Numbered from the stretch's first letter, positions 1-9,425 are shown. The stretch: DNA of 21,837 bases from Candidatus Hodarchaeota archaeon (GCA_016840025.1 JAEOTF010000020.1:1-21837); one strand, 5' to 3'. Made by a program: numbers and translations. Notes: generated by a model not told the origin, from the sequence alone.

Positions 1-84
1 CCCTACATTATGATAAACTTCCTCCCTTGGATATTGAGAACTAATGAGAACTAGTGCCAATTTCATTAACAATTATTCTTTTAT

Positions 85-1095
85 CTAAATTCCAAAGAAT
101 TTTCTTAGTTTAGCCAATACTGAGAGTGTCCCAAGCACTAGTATTGTGTCATCGCCTTCAATCCCGTCATTTTCTTCTAAATGGATCTCTCTTTTTTCTT
201 CTCTTTCAATAGAGATGAAAGTTACGTCAAATTCCATTTCTAGTTTACCCACAGTATTGGTTTGGAAACCAGAGGGGATTTTAATTTGTGCAATATGGTC
301 ACGCCGTTTCTCAGAAGTAATCGTTTGAATAATACCATCCATCTTTGATCCCGCTACAAAGGATGGAGCAGCGGTCTTTGAGGTAGAGATTGCAATGTCA
401 ATGTCAAAGCTTCTTCGAAGTTTATTAGCGAACTCCGCGTCATAAATACGTGCGACTGTACGTATCTTGGGATTAAGTTCTTTAGCCTCAATAGCGATTT
501 TTAAATTATGTAAATCTTCTCTAGCACAAGCAATGAGTGCCCGTGCTTTTTTTATTCCCGCTTCTTCTAATACACTTCGACTAGAGGGATTTCCAATAAT
601 AAACGCTAGATTTTCGTATTGAAACTTAGTGGAAAGCTCATTAAATACCTCTTCATCAGGGACAATATACACTATATTCTCATTTTCATAAATTAATTCT
701 TCTAAAACTCTTGTTGCTACGTGACCAACGCCTGCAAGTATAGTATGTTCATCCATTGTTTTTGCCAATGCTAAATTCCACTCCTTTGCTCGATGCTGTT
801 TTTCAAATATTTTCATTCCGAAATGAATCAACCCCTCACCGACAACTAGGAACCCTAACAAGGGATAAGTGATGCCAATGAAGGAAAGAATTGGAGACGG
901 ATCATAATCGGGGACTTCTCCTATTAAGAGGCCTGCGGTAATATAGAGCCCCTCAACTGGTTTAACTTCTTGGATAACACAGAATGTGATTGTTCCTATT
1001 ATACATAATATAGTCAAGAGAATTAATGTTCGTTTAAACTGCCCAAAAATAATCCCGAATTCTCGTACCCTTGCTTTCAATCGTGATTTATTCAT
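85..1095 (-). CDS. Two-TM, RCK-domain (TrkA-N/TrkA-C) ion-channel-like protein
   Basis: The 336-residue protein has one membrane segment at about 22-42 and a second at about 67-96, separated by a pore-loop-like stretch, followed by a cytoplasmic RCK/TrkA-N Rossmann domain (about 117-235; glycine-rich turn AGVGHVA at 121-127) and an RCK-C domain (about 266-333). This is the architecture of MthK-type ligand-gated potassium channels. Seen in the sequence: the expected TVGYGD filter is absent, and the matching place reads IGEVPDYDPSP (58-68). It may therefore be a non-K+ or non-conducting relative. The ATG start is preceded by GGAAG; the stop is TAG. It is transcribed away from the secreted-protein gene next to it. 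The RCK assignment is firm; the ion and ligand are unknown. Confidence 0.8.
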   Translation of the reverse strand: MNKSRLKARVREFGIIFGQFKRTLILLTILCIIGTITFCVIQEVKPVEGLYITAGLLIGEVPDYDPSPILSFIGITYPLLGFLVVGEGLIHFGMKIFEKQHRAKEWNLALAKTMDEHTILAGVGHVATRVLEELIYENENIVYIVPDEEVFNELSTKFQYENLAFIIGNPSSRSVLEEAGIKKARALIACAREDLHNLKIAIEAKELNPKIRTVARIYDAEFANKLRRSFDIDIAISTSKTAAPSFVAGSKMDGIIQTITSEKRRDHIAQIKIPSGFQTNTVGKLEMEFDVTFISIEREEKREIHLEENDGIEGDDTILVLGTLSVLAKLRKFFGI

Positions 1096-1297
1096 TTTTC
1101 AACTTCCATTTACTCTTGAATCCCAAAGAGTTTCCTGATTTGTGCCTTTTTGTTCAATTCTTTCCTTTTCTGATTAAGAAAAATTATAAAACAATATAAA
1201 TTTAATCTTCTAATACTATAGGATCAATATAGAGAGGTGTAGGTTGCAGACTTCTAGAATAATTTCTTACACTTTTCTAAAACAATGAGGTTTGGTC

Positions 1298-2755
1298 ATG
1301 CGAAAGGTTCAATTTACTCTATTAACTTTCCTTACTTTCATAATTTTAGCAATATTACTATTTTCTAGTATATGTTCCTCCAACGCGGTTTTTCCAAGAC
1401 ATTCTTCCATAACTATTGATGGAAATGGTAGTGACTGGTTAGGAACTCCTCCTTCAACCCAAAATTTAGGTTGGATTAGTAGCGGTGAATGGATTTGGAC
1501 AGATGCTTCAGGAGATGAGCGAGCCGATTTTACTTCACCCAATCCTGATTCTCGTGTAGATATGGTGGAGTTCCGAATAACGAGTGATGGCACTTATCTA
1601 TTCTTCTATATTGAGTTTACTGATATTGATATTGCATCAGGAAATGGTGCTCCAGCAGTTTGCATCGGAATTGATAATGATAAAACAACTGCTTCTGGTG
1701 AGTCTTGGTTTGGCGCATTAACAGATACACAAATCGGAAACAGCAAATATTATTGGGAATACCAGATTATTACCTCTTTTGGTCCAAATGGTGATCAGCC
1801 CTCACTTTTTGATTCGAGCTGGAATGATCAAACGACTTCTGATGAAGGTCAAGCAATAAGTACGACCAATGATGCAATTGAGATTCAAGTGAAGCTTAGT
1901 ACAATGGGTGTATCTCTCCCTGCTACTCTTACTTTCACAGTCATTACTTTCCGTCAAATGGATACTGTGATTGAATCATGGGATATCTTTGGAACTTCAG
2001 ACGCTCTGGATTGTATTACAACCACTGGTCCTAACACTTGGGATGAGGTAACAGATCAATCTGTTGATTATTCATTCGAGGTGTATTTTGGTAGCAATGG
2101 AGATGCTGAGAATATTTTATTAATTAGTGAGTTGTATCCTTGGGCAACCACTGGGGAAACCGAATGGATTGAAATAGGAAATCCAATATCAAATGAGATA
2201 AATCTCTATGCAGGCAATTTCAAAGTTGGAGATGAGGAAACTAAAGGTGGAAGTGAAGTTATGTATTCTTTCCCACCAGGAGCGACCATTCCAGCGGGCG
2301 GTGTTGCTGTGATTGCTAGAGATAGTACCAGTTTTGAAAGTGCGTATGGTTTCAAATCAGATTTTGAATTTGAGGCTCATGATGCATTAGTACCAGATAT
2401 GATACAATACAGCTCATGGGGGTTAGGATCATTTCTTTCTTTAGCAAATACTGGTGATGAAGGGATTCTTCTCGATGGTAGTGATAATATAGTTGATGTT
2501 TGTACTTATGGCAGCAGCGGTACGGTTCTTGGTCATACACGATTCATTACTGCTGGTTCTTCAGGATATTCTCTTACACGCACTGGTGCTACAGATACTG
2601 ACGATTGTAATACTGATTTTGAGCTACTCGAAAATGAAAACCCGGGTAATTGGCCTGATAATCCCTTAAATGAGTTTGTAATACCTCAAATATGGTTAAT
2701 TAGTGGCGTTCTCCTAATTGGTGTTATTAGTCTAAATCATTCACAAAAACGGTAG
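1298..2755 (+). CDS. Secreted, C-terminally anchored protein with a CBM9-like and a lamin-tail domain
   Basis: An N-terminal signal peptide (about 1-30, long hydrophobic run) precedes a beta-rich module opening with ITIDGNGSDW, typical of CBM9/DOMON-like exported domains. A lamin-tail domain follows at about 270-410 (ISELYPWATTGETEWIEIGN, a central IPAGGVAVIARD and a later LANTGDEGILLDG), with the usual DTDD-DF-NPG trailer. The C-terminus has Asn-Glu-Phe, a membrane segment and the basic end HSQKR, resembling archaeal PEF-type anchors. It probably acts outside the membrane as a binding or adhesion protein. I chose ATG 1298 because GAGG lies 7 nt upstream; a TTG lies two codons earlier. A/T-rich TATA-like sequence lies near 1183-1206. 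Two degenerate copies of its 3' end occur at 6254 and 9360. Partner and ligand are unknown. Confidence 0.75.
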   Translation: MRKVQFTLLTFLTFIILAILLFSSICSSNAVFPRHSSITIDGNGSDWLGTPPSTQNLGWISSGEWIWTDASGDERADFTSPNPDSRVDMVEFRITSDGTYLFFYIEFTDIDIASGNGAPAVCIGIDNDKTTASGESWFGALTDTQIGNSKYYWEYQIITSFGPNGDQPSLFDSSWNDQTTSDEGQAISTTNDAIEIQVKLSTMGVSLPATLTFTVITFRQMDTVIESWDIFGTSDALDCITTTGPNTWDEVTDQSVDYSFEVYFGSNGDAENILLISELYPWATTGETEWIEIGNPISNEINLYAGNFKVGDEETKGGSEVMYSFPPGATIPAGGVAVIARDSTSFESAYGFKSDFEFEAHDALVPDMIQYSSWGLGSFLSLANTGDEGILLDGSDNIVDVCTYGSSGTVLGHTRFITAGSSGYSLTRTGATDTDDCNTDFELLENENPGNWPDNPLNEFVIPQIWLISGVLLIGVISLNHSQKR

Positions 2756-2784
2756 GTAGTACCTAGAAAGACAAATCGTATTTA

Positions 2785-3459
2785 TTAATAACCCGCAAGA
2801 AGAATTGAAAGGATTTTATTCTCAGCCTTTCGCAAATGTTCAATAGTTGTTGCTTTAGAAATTCCTAATTTCTCTGCTAAGTCTTCTGAAGAAACTCTAC
2901 GGGGTATTTCATAGTAACCTGTTTTTTTTGCTAGTAAAATAACTTCTTTCTGACGTGGAGTAAGACTAGAGATGAGATTTTCTTTTATTGTGATATTATT
3001 TTGAACTGAAACCACTTTAAATTCCCCAATCTTATTAAATATCTTCAGGGTCTTCTTTATACCCTCTTCTTCCCCAATAAAAGAAATAACGACCCTCTTC
3101 TCTGTTATGTTCGCTGGTATATCGGCACTAATATCTTCAAGAAAACTGTCTAGCTTTAAGGTCTTGATAATTTTCATTATTTTCTGATTCATTTTGATAT
3201 TTAATAAACAGGTATAATCATTGCCTTTTTTTCTTAGAACATAGACCTGATAATTAGTTGGCATGGTTAAGTCCTTAATTGTGTATCCATTCTTCATACG
3301 AATGTCACAAATAACGATTTTTTGACCTTGTAGCATGTCTATTCTTAAGATTGTTCTGGTTTCCATGTATTCAAAAGATTCAAAGAAACTCTTTGGTAAG
3401 ATACTACGAAAAGGTTGTTTGAGCTTGTCAGGATATAATTCCAGAATTATTTTTCGCAT
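2785..3459 (-). CDS. HTH_10 (bacterio-opsin activator-type) transcriptional regulator
   Basis: The C-terminal ~60 residues match the HTH_10 domain closely: LTPRQKEVILLAKKTGYYEI, then PRRVSSEDLAEKLGISKATT and a closing recognition region EHLRKAENK. The N-terminal ~150 residues form a mixed alpha/beta domain of the sensor type seen in haloarchaeal Bat-like regulators; I see no PAS or GAF signature. The frame can be extended to a TTG at 3534, but a TATA-like ATATATTAGT at about 3515-3525 makes ATG 3459 (MRKIILELYP) the better start. The gene is divergent from the ABC exporter operon starting at 3621, so control of that exporter is possible but not shown. No ligand can be inferred. Confidence 0.75.
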   Translation of the reverse strand: MRKIILELYPDKLKQPFRSILPKSFFESFEYMETRTILRIDMLQGQKIVICDIRMKNGYTIKDLTMPTNYQVYVLRKKGNDYTCLLNIKMNQKIMKIIKTLKLDSFLEDISADIPANITEKRVVISFIGEEEGIKKTLKIFNKIGEFKVVSVQNNITIKENLISSLTPRQKEVILLAKKTGYYEIPRRVSSEDLAEKLGISKATTIEHLRKAENKILSILLAGY

Positions 3460-3620
3460 AATTCTCGTTATTTCTTTTCTCTTTTTAAACAACCTAAAAT
3501 GAATGGCTAAAATTACTAATATATGATTTACCAAATTCTACCTATATCCATATGCAGGTAAAATCTAAAGGATTTAACTTAATTTGATGAAAAAAGGAAA
3601 TATCAGAAGAGATCTATGCA

Positions 3621-4520
3621 ATGACCAATGAGAACATGATTCAAATTAAAAATTTGACTAAATTTTATGGATCTGTTAGAGGTATTGAAAATCTAAACCT
3701 TGAAATTCGTAGTGGAGAAATTTTTGGTTTTCTCGGACAAAACGGCTCTGGTAAAACCACTACAATTCGGTGTATGATGAGTATTCTTCTCATGGATTCA
3801 GGAGAAGTGTTAATTGATGGTGAGACAATTTCACGAAAAAATTACAAAATAAGAGAGAAAATTGGGTATATTCCAGGCGAAGTAATACTTCCAGATATTT
3901 ATACAGTAGAGGAATTCCTCAATTACGTTCAAAGCATGAGGAACGGATCAGCATCAAAACGGGATGAGTTGACTAAAAGATTCAGCCTGCCTTTGAAAAG
4001 GAAACTCGGTGAATTGTCAAAAGGGAATAAACAAAAAGTAGGGATCATCGCGGCGCTTATGCATGACCCTAAAGTTTTAATTTTAGATGAGCCTTCCTCA
4101 GGACTTGATCCTTTGCTTCAACAAGAACTATATGATATTTTATTGGAAGAAAAGAAACAAGGAAAGACTATCTTCTTTAGTAGTCATAATTTAGATGAGG
4201 TTCAACGCATTTGTGATAGAGTGGGGATTATAAAAGAAGGAAAATTGATTAGCATTGAAGATATTGATGATTTAAACAAGGATCTTCCACGAACCTTAGA
4301 AGTCCGACTCCGCAATCCCGACGAGACAATTCTAGAATCATTTGGTGAAAATCTACTTGATTCCAAAGATGGGATAACACGTTTCGTTGTTAAACAAACA
4401 GATGCGATCGATTCGATTCTAGGAAAATTAATGCCTATGGGATTGGATGAACTTTCATTCCCACCTGCAAGCCTTGAAGAATATTTCCTGAAGTATTATG
4501 AGTATAAGGGGGATATGTGA
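3621..4520 (+). CDS. ABC exporter ATPase (exporter 1)
   Basis: The 299-residue ATPase of the ABC-2/drug-exporter type has Walker A GQNGSGKTT at 39-47 (Gln in place of the usual Pro), an LSGGQ-equivalent LSKGNKQ at 132-138, Walker B VLILDEP at 152-158 and switch His189 in SSHNLDEV. The ~90-residue C-terminal extension ends SLEEYFLKYYEYKGDM, typical of this subfamily. It would hydrolyse ATP to drive the permease encoded next; the genes overlap by one base (stop TGA at 4518-4520, permease ATG at 4520). It is divergent from the HTH_10 regulator. The substrate cannot be read from the sequence; related systems export lipids, peptides or toxic compounds. Confidence 0.9.
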   Translation: MTNENMIQIKNLTKFYGSVRGIENLNLEIRSGEIFGFLGQNGSGKTTTIRCMMSILLMDSGEVLIDGETISRKNYKIREKIGYIPGEVILPDIYTVEEFLNYVQSMRNGSASKRDELTKRFSLPLKRKLGELSKGNKQKVGIIAALMHDPKVLILDEPSSGLDPLLQQELYDILLEEKKQGKTIFFSSHNLDEVQRICDRVGIIKEGKLISIEDIDDLNKDLPRTLEVRLRNPDETILESFGENLLDSKDGITRFVVKQTDAIDSILGKLMPMGLDELSFPPASLEEYFLKYYEYKGDM

Positions 4521-6217
4521 TGTTTAACTATCAAAAAACGTTTAGCCGTTATAGATTTCATTTCCGAAGATATCAAACAATTACACTTTATTCATCAACA
4601 ATATTTGTTCTCTTTTCTATTTTGATATTTGTGTTTTTTACCCCCAATGAGGAAGGTATTCGAAGTTATCTCAATGCTCTGGAAGATACTGCATTTAATG
4701 CCTTTATAAGTGGTATACCATCTGATAATCCGAGCGTTTTTCTTTGGAATGTCCTGATGAGTTCCTTTTTACTCACTGGTTTAGGAATAGTTGGTATTTT
4801 TCTTGGTACAGAGATTTTACCTATGCAAGAAGATGAAGGTAAAGAGATACTTCTCTCCACACCATTAACTACCTCAAAACATTACCTAGAGAATATTCTC
4901 GCTTCTTTTCTAATGTTAGTGATCATCACATTACCAAGTTTCATAATTAACTACTTTTCTGCGGTGGCCCGTGATGCGGGAGATATATTGATAAACTTAA
5001 TAATTGGATACACTTACGGAATTGTATTAGCGTCAATTTTCATGATTATTACTTCATTTGGCGCTACTTTGAACTTTTCACGTATTGCTGGCGTGTTTCT
5101 TGGGACCTTTATTTTCCTCTTAAATTTCTTCATAATGTTCTTTATTGAAGCAGAAACAGGGAATGAAATTAGTCTTATAACACAGGCGAATATTTTTGAA
5201 AATTCATTCTATAAAAATTTCGATCTTGATTTCATAATATTAGCTTTATTAATTAATGTCGGTCTAATCCTTTTTTCTTTGCTCTTCCTTTCTAAAAGTG
5301 ACCATATAAAAAGAAAAATGTTTAGAAATGAAAGAATTCAGGTTGATTTTGATGAAGCACAAGACTCAATGAGCAAGTCAATTTTTAAAAATCCTGTCCA
5401 TTTTCTAATAAAACGACTGAAATGGCGATCTCCTAGTTTACAAGATCAATTTTATATGAGTTCTAATATGTTTTTAGTCTATCTTACTATTACTTGTCTA
5501 TTTTCATTTCTAGTCGTTTTTAATTACCCTGGTGAAGAATCGTTAGTAAATGCTGTGGGTGGTATGCAAAATCCACTATTAGATGCATTTTTGTTTGGAT
5601 ATGAGTTAGGCGGAAAAATGCAAGACTACCTAGCAATGAAATTCTTTTCTATGGCATGGGCGTTCTATGGCATTTTTATAGTCTTGATTGTCAGCGATGT
5701 TGTCCTTCGTGATTTTAAAAAATATGGCGATACTACCTGGCAATTTCCGCGGAGTCAAGAAGAAATATTGGTTGGTAGGGTGATTGCGGCAGTAAGCTAT
5801 TATGCTGCATTGTTCTTCTTGAACTTACTCGTAACTATTATTGCAATAAGTATAGAAGGCAGTGATGCTGATATTGGATTATTAGCTTCAGGCTATCTTG
5901 TATTTATGTGGGGGTATTGTGTTTTTGTACTATTTTTTACGGCTCTTGCATTAATTCCACCCCTTAAACATGCCCTAAAAACTCTTATCTTTTCTTTTGT
6001 TGGCTCTATAATAATTATAGTCATGGGGTTTCTGGCAGAGATAGAATGGATGCGTTATCTAAGCCCATTTGGGTATTATGATATGATTGGCATCATAGCT
6101 GGAAAAGTTACCATTTTTGATGAGCTACCGAAATTAGTTGGGTTTACAATTCTTTCATGCTTACTTCTCTTTGTAGTACTGAAAACTCGACTTCACAACA
6201 AAGACTTAGTTAGTTAG
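4520..6217 (+). CDS. Two-module ABC-2 permease of exporter 1
   Basis: This ~565-residue integral membrane protein has about twelve hydrophobic segments arranged as two repeats, each resembling one ABC-2 permease. The first module has an extracytoplasmic segment with TPNEEGIRSYLNALED; the second has NYPGEESLVNAVGG followed by the cytoplasmic-elbow type GDTTWQFPRSQEEILVGR. Fusion of two half-permeases resembles large bacterial antibiotic-exporter permeases (COG3559-like); that comparison is from memory. It is translationally coupled to the ATPase. The start is ATG 4520, with GTG one codon earlier; the stop is TAG. Its last 38 codons are duplicated at 9207-9323 as a pseudogene. Its module layout matches the permease at 6364-8178, so the two exporters look paralogous. 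Confidence 0.85.
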   Translation: MFNYQKTFSRYRFHFRRYQTITLYSSTIFVLFSILIFVFFTPNEEGIRSYLNALEDTAFNAFISGIPSDNPSVFLWNVLMSSFLLTGLGIVGIFLGTEILPMQEDEGKEILLSTPLTTSKHYLENILASFLMLVIITLPSFIINYFSAVARDAGDILINLIIGYTYGIVLASIFMIITSFGATLNFSRIAGVFLGTFIFLLNFFIMFFIEAETGNEISLITQANIFENSFYKNFDLDFIILALLINVGLILFSLLFLSKSDHIKRKMFRNERIQVDFDEAQDSMSKSIFKNPVHFLIKRLKWRSPSLQDQFYMSSNMFLVYLTITCLFSFLVVFNYPGEESLVNAVGGMQNPLLDAFLFGYELGGKMQDYLAMKFFSMAWAFYGIFIVLIVSDVVLRDFKKYGDTTWQFPRSQEEILVGRVIAAVSYYAALFFLNLLVTIIAISIEGSDADIGLLASGYLVFMWGYCVFVLFFTALALIPPLKHALKTLIFSFVGSIIIIVMGFLAEIEWMRYLSPFGYYDMIGIIAGKVTIFDELPKLVGFTILSCLLLFVVLKTRLHNKDLVS

Positions 6218-6319
6218 AAAAAACAAAGAATTCGTCTATGTCCTAACACTAGGATGACAGATGGTTTCAGTGGAGTTTTCCTAATTGGTGTAATTACTCT
6301 AAATCGTTCACAAAAACAG
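6100..6319 (+). repeat. 220-bp direct repeat, copy 1
   Basis: This copy covers the last 38 codons of the exporter 1 permease gene, its TAG stop and about 100 bp downstream. It matches 9206-9425 without any gap (constant offset 3106). By hand count there are 14 differences in the first 153 aligned positions and about 13-14 in the last 66, roughly 87% identity. Both copies point the same way and bracket exporter operon 2. Confidence 0.85.
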
Positions 6320-6322
6320 TAG
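6254..6322 (+). pseudogene. Residual C-terminal anchor of a lamin-tail-type secreted protein (copy 1)
   Basis: Twenty-two codons from ATG to TAG read MTDGFSGVFLIGVITLNRSQ plus two residues. The end of the lamin-tail protein at 2755 reads SGVLLIGVISLNHSQKR. The shared anchor segment and basic tail, with similar DNA (gttctcctaattggtgttat versus gttttcctaattggtgtaat), mark this as a leftover 3' fragment of a related gene. No ribosome binding site is evident, and it is unlikely to be functional. Confidence 0.6.
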
Positions 6323-6363
6323 ATAGATGGCAGATCAAGAAAAATAGAAAGATTAGAATGATT

Positions 6364-8178
6364 CTATTCTAGCTTTTCTGGCACGTTGGCTTTGTCGCTA
6401 ATATTCAGCCATGTATACCTTGATGCACTCAATATAAGTGCAATTGTAGAAAGAATAGCCATTCCAGTTAATACTAAGAGACTTCCGTTGTTTGCCATCA
6501 AAGATTTTTCTTTTATAATCAGAACAGGATCATATAACCCAAAAATGCCACGAACATACCAAACATTGAGAGAATCACTTAGTGCGCTAATTAAAAAGAG
6601 TAAAAAAATTCCAAAAAGGAATAACATCACCAAGTGTCCACCATTTTCTTTGAAGTATATGGCAAGAAGTGCACTAGCACTTATTAAAAAAATATAGTAT
6701 GGTAGAGACGCAAAAATCGCAATAATTTCCCATGTTTGATCAAAGCTAGCTCCCGTTACTAATTCAGATAAGAAAGTCCAGAATGCACATAGTGTAACAA
6801 GTCCTGTCAATTCAATAAAAATCGCTAGAAGACGCTGATAGACTATGGTTTCATACCGAATTGGTACCGAGCCTAGGATTTCACCTGTTCCTGTATCGCC
6901 ATCTAGCCTAATAGCTTTTCTAACCCAGAAAAAAGTTAAAGGCATAAAAAATATCCAAGAAGTTCCTATTGCTTGACTTATTACAAACCAGAGGTAGGGA
7001 GGCTCTTGAGTTAAATCATAACCATAAGTAAATACCCGCATCATGCCACTGTTACCAAATCCACTTATTGTTGTTTCAAGTAATTCATCACCAGGATAAG
7101 CCATCAATTGAAGCGGATAAAACATTAAAATCGCTAAAAAGACAATGAATAAGGTCATATTATCGGAGTAAATGAAGTCAGCTGCAAAAGGAAATCTACG
7201 TTCGAAAAATCTACCCCAAAAAACTAAAGGGCTATTTCTAATTTTCTTAGGGAAGAGGGATCTCTTTAGAATACTAAAAAATTTGTAAAAAGGAGCAATT
7301 AAATAAAAAAGAATAACCCAAATACCTTCAATTTCATTAAGATCGTTCTTTAACTTTATTCGTCTTATAAAGTTTAGAGTGACACCTGCATCATCAGTTA
7401 GATCTTTTCTGTTGAATTCCCATAATGCTAATGGTGTTAAAATGAAACTAAAGAGAAACATATACACTAAATACTCATCTTTTAGCGACATACCTAAAAA
7501 AATGTTCGTCGATTGATAATATGCAAGAGGATTAAGATCATTCAAGTTTGCAACTTCAGGTTGTATATTTCCTAGCAAATGAAGACCATATAAGACAAGT
7601 GTGAATAGAATAGTGAATTGTAGTCCTTTACTTGTATTGCCAGCGAGAAGTCCAAGGACAAGTCCTATTGACAAACTCATAATTGCGAAAAATAGTCCCA
7701 TCCACGTTACTGTAACTAATTTATCGAATTCAACTACTTCTCCCATAATAGGAAGTGATAGGAGTACGAATTGGAATAAAAAGTATATAGTTATGGCAGT
7801 CATCGCCACTAACCAGCGTACGCTGAAAAAAGTGGTACGGGAAACCGGTGTTGTATGAATTAGTTCGCCAGTTTTATCTGTGATAGATTGGACAGCTATC
7901 CTAGCTCCAGTTGTTATACTATATAGAAAAACTGATAAAGAGATAAAGGCGAATAAAAGGGCGATCCATAAAGTGTAACCTGGAGAAGAACCACCTATTG
8001 AACCCAGAAAAGCTTCAAAGTAATCTTCCTCTAATAAAGGCATAAAGTCCTTCATTGTCTCTTCGCCAGGATAAAAGAGGATAGCTATCCCTAAAAAACT
8101 AGCTATAGTTAAAAACCAACCGATATGCCAAGTTAAACTAGCCTTTAGTTCAGTAAAATAGATTGATTTCGATTTCAA
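6364..8178 (-). CDS. Two-module ABC-2 permease of exporter 2
   Basis: This 604-residue polytopic membrane protein has about twelve segments in two ABC-2 modules. Module 1 has FYPGEETMKDFMPLLEEDYF after its first segment, then GELIHTTPVSRTTFF. Module 2 has YPGDELLETTISGFGNSGMM, then GTGEILGSVPIRYETIVYQR. These two signatures (PGEE/PGDE loop, then a polar stretch with Pro-x-x-Arg) recur in every permease of the window. The best start is TTG 8178, 12 nt after the ATPase stop; GGGG lies about 10 nt upstream. The stop is TAG. It is convergent with exporter 1 and lies between 220-bp direct repeats. The substrate is unknown. Confidence 0.85.
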   Translation of the reverse strand: MKSKSIYFTELKASLTWHIGWFLTIASFLGIAILFYPGEETMKDFMPLLEEDYFEAFLGSIGGSSPGYTLWIALLFAFISLSVFLYSITTGARIAVQSITDKTGELIHTTPVSRTTFFSVRWLVAMTAITIYFLFQFVLLSLPIMGEVVEFDKLVTVTWMGLFFAIMSLSIGLVLGLLAGNTSKGLQFTILFTLVLYGLHLLGNIQPEVANLNDLNPLAYYQSTNIFLGMSLKDEYLVYMFLFSFILTPLALWEFNRKDLTDDAGVTLNFIRRIKLKNDLNEIEGIWVILFYLIAPFYKFFSILKRSLFPKKIRNSPLVFWGRFFERRFPFAADFIYSDNMTLFIVFLAILMFYPLQLMAYPGDELLETTISGFGNSGMMRVFTYGYDLTQEPPYLWFVISQAIGTSWIFFMPLTFFWVRKAIRLDGDTGTGEILGSVPIRYETIVYQRLLAIFIELTGLVTLCAFWTFLSELVTGASFDQTWEIIAIFASLPYYIFLISASALLAIYFKENGGHLVMLFLFGIFLLFLISALSDSLNVWYVRGIFGLYDPVLIIKEKSLMANNGSLLVLTGMAILSTIALILSASRYTWLNISDKANVPEKLE

Positions 8179-8190
8179 GGGAATTTACCC

Positions 8191-9075
8191 CTATTTTTGA
8201 AATAATAGAAGGAAATATTCTTCAAGATCAGGTTCAGGTATAGTAAAATCTTTAACAGTATCAATTGTAGTTATCCGCTTAGCGAATTCTTTGGCAGGAT
8301 AATCAAAGTATAAAATGATCCTTTCAGAAGTTTCATCCCCAATTTTGGCGTTTAATTGAGATGCTAAATCGTTAGATGAAAGCCCATCGGCTCTTTTAAT
8401 GATGGCTTTACGCGGTACTTCCTCTAATAGCGTACTTACTTTACCTGAATTAACTATATGCCCCTCACGAATGACAGTAACGGTATCACATATATCCTGA
8501 ACTTCTGTTAAGATATGAGAAGAGATGAAGGCTGTTTTTCCCTGTTTAATGAATTTTCTGAGAAATTTATCAAATTCTGCTTGCATTAGAGGATCTAAAC
8601 CGGATGTAGGTTCGTCAGCAATAAGAATTTCAGGATCATGCATCAAAGCTTGAACGATGCTAACCTTCTGACGATTTCCAGTCGATAACTCTTTTGTTTT
8701 CCTACTAAGATCCAAATCAAAAATGGACACCAATTCCTCGAATAAAGGTGCATCACCCCGCAATTTAGCAATATAGTCAAGATACTCGCCAACACGATAA
8801 TGTCGGTATAATGCAAAATCTGCAGGTAAGTAACCAATTTTTTGTTTAGCCTCTATTGATCCAGCGGGGATTCCATGTATACTAGCCATACCTGTTGTAG
8901 GTTTAAGTAATCCAACTAAAATACGGATTGTAGTGGTTTTTCCTGCACCATTAGGTCCTAGAAACCCATGTATTTCACCTTTATTAACTGTAAAAGAAAT
9001 GTTTTCTACTCCTTTTATGTCGCCATAATATTTTGTTAGATTTGAAACTTTAATTGCTACGGAAGAGCCAGACAT
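8191..9075 (-). CDS. ABC exporter ATPase (exporter 2)
   Basis: Counting from ATG 9075 (294 residues): Walker A GPNGAGKTT at 40-48, signature LSTGNRQ at 130-136, Walker B ILIADEP at 150-156 and switch His187 in SSHILTEV. The C-terminal domain ends with the EPDLEEYFLLLFQK type seen in exporter 1. I chose ATG 9075 because GAAGG lies about 8 nt upstream; a GTG five codons earlier is possible. The stop is TAG. It is the first gene of a two-gene operon with the permease downstream. It energises export of an unidentified substrate. Confidence 0.9.
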   Translation of the reverse strand: MSGSSVAIKVSNLTKYYGDIKGVENISFTVNKGEIHGFLGPNGAGKTTTIRILVGLLKPTTGMASIHGIPAGSIEAKQKIGYLPADFALYRHYRVGEYLDYIAKLRGDAPLFEELVSIFDLDLSRKTKELSTGNRQKVSIVQALMHDPEILIADEPTSGLDPLMQAEFDKFLRKFIKQGKTAFISSHILTEVQDICDTVTVIREGHIVNSGKVSTLLEEVPRKAIIKRADGLSSNDLASQLNAKIGDETSERIILYFDYPAKEFAKRITTIDTVKDFTIPEPDLEEYFLLLFQK

Positions 9076-9205
9076 AACATAAACCTTCACTTTTTGAGCA
9101 GAAAGAGCAGATTCGCATGTAGAATTTATAATTATTTGGAACGTGATTCAGCAGAAAGTAGCTTTCGCTCAAAAAACAGAAAATACATCAACAAGTAGTA
9201 ATCGT

Positions 9206-9425
9206 TGGAAAAGTTTCCATTTTTGATGAGTTCCCGAAATAAGTTGGGTTTGCAATTCTTACATGTTTACTTCTCTCTGTAGTATTGAAAATTCGACTTA
9301 ACAATAAAGAATTAGTTAGTTAGAAAAAACAAAGAATTCCTCTATGTCCTAACACTAGGATGACAGATGGTTTAAGTGGAGTTTTCTTGGTTGCTGTTAT
9401 GATTATAAGTCTTTCACAGAAACAC
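9206..9425 (+). repeat. 220-bp direct repeat, copy 2
   Basis: This is the outer copy of the repeat described at 6100-6319. It lies in the 460-bp gene-poor stretch between the ATPase start (9075) and the KTSC gene (9536). Similarity to the permease region fades just upstream of 9206. The rest of that stretch (about 9076-9205) shows only A/T-rich sequence, presumably including the exporter 2 promoter. Confidence 0.85.
9207..9323 (+). pseudogene. 3' remnant of an exporter 1-type permease gene
   Basis: In frame with the permease end, this reads GKVSIFDEFPK, then a stop where the intact gene has Leu (TTA to TAA), then VGFAILTCLLLSVVLKIRL and NNKELVS with the same TAG stop. Only the last 38 codons remain, and they carry an internal nonsense change, so the copy is dead. 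Confidence 0.85.

Noticed and set aside
285..293. TTGTGCAA half-site in the channel gene
   Set aside because: There is no matching TTGCACA arm or promoter nearby, and it lies inside coding sequence.
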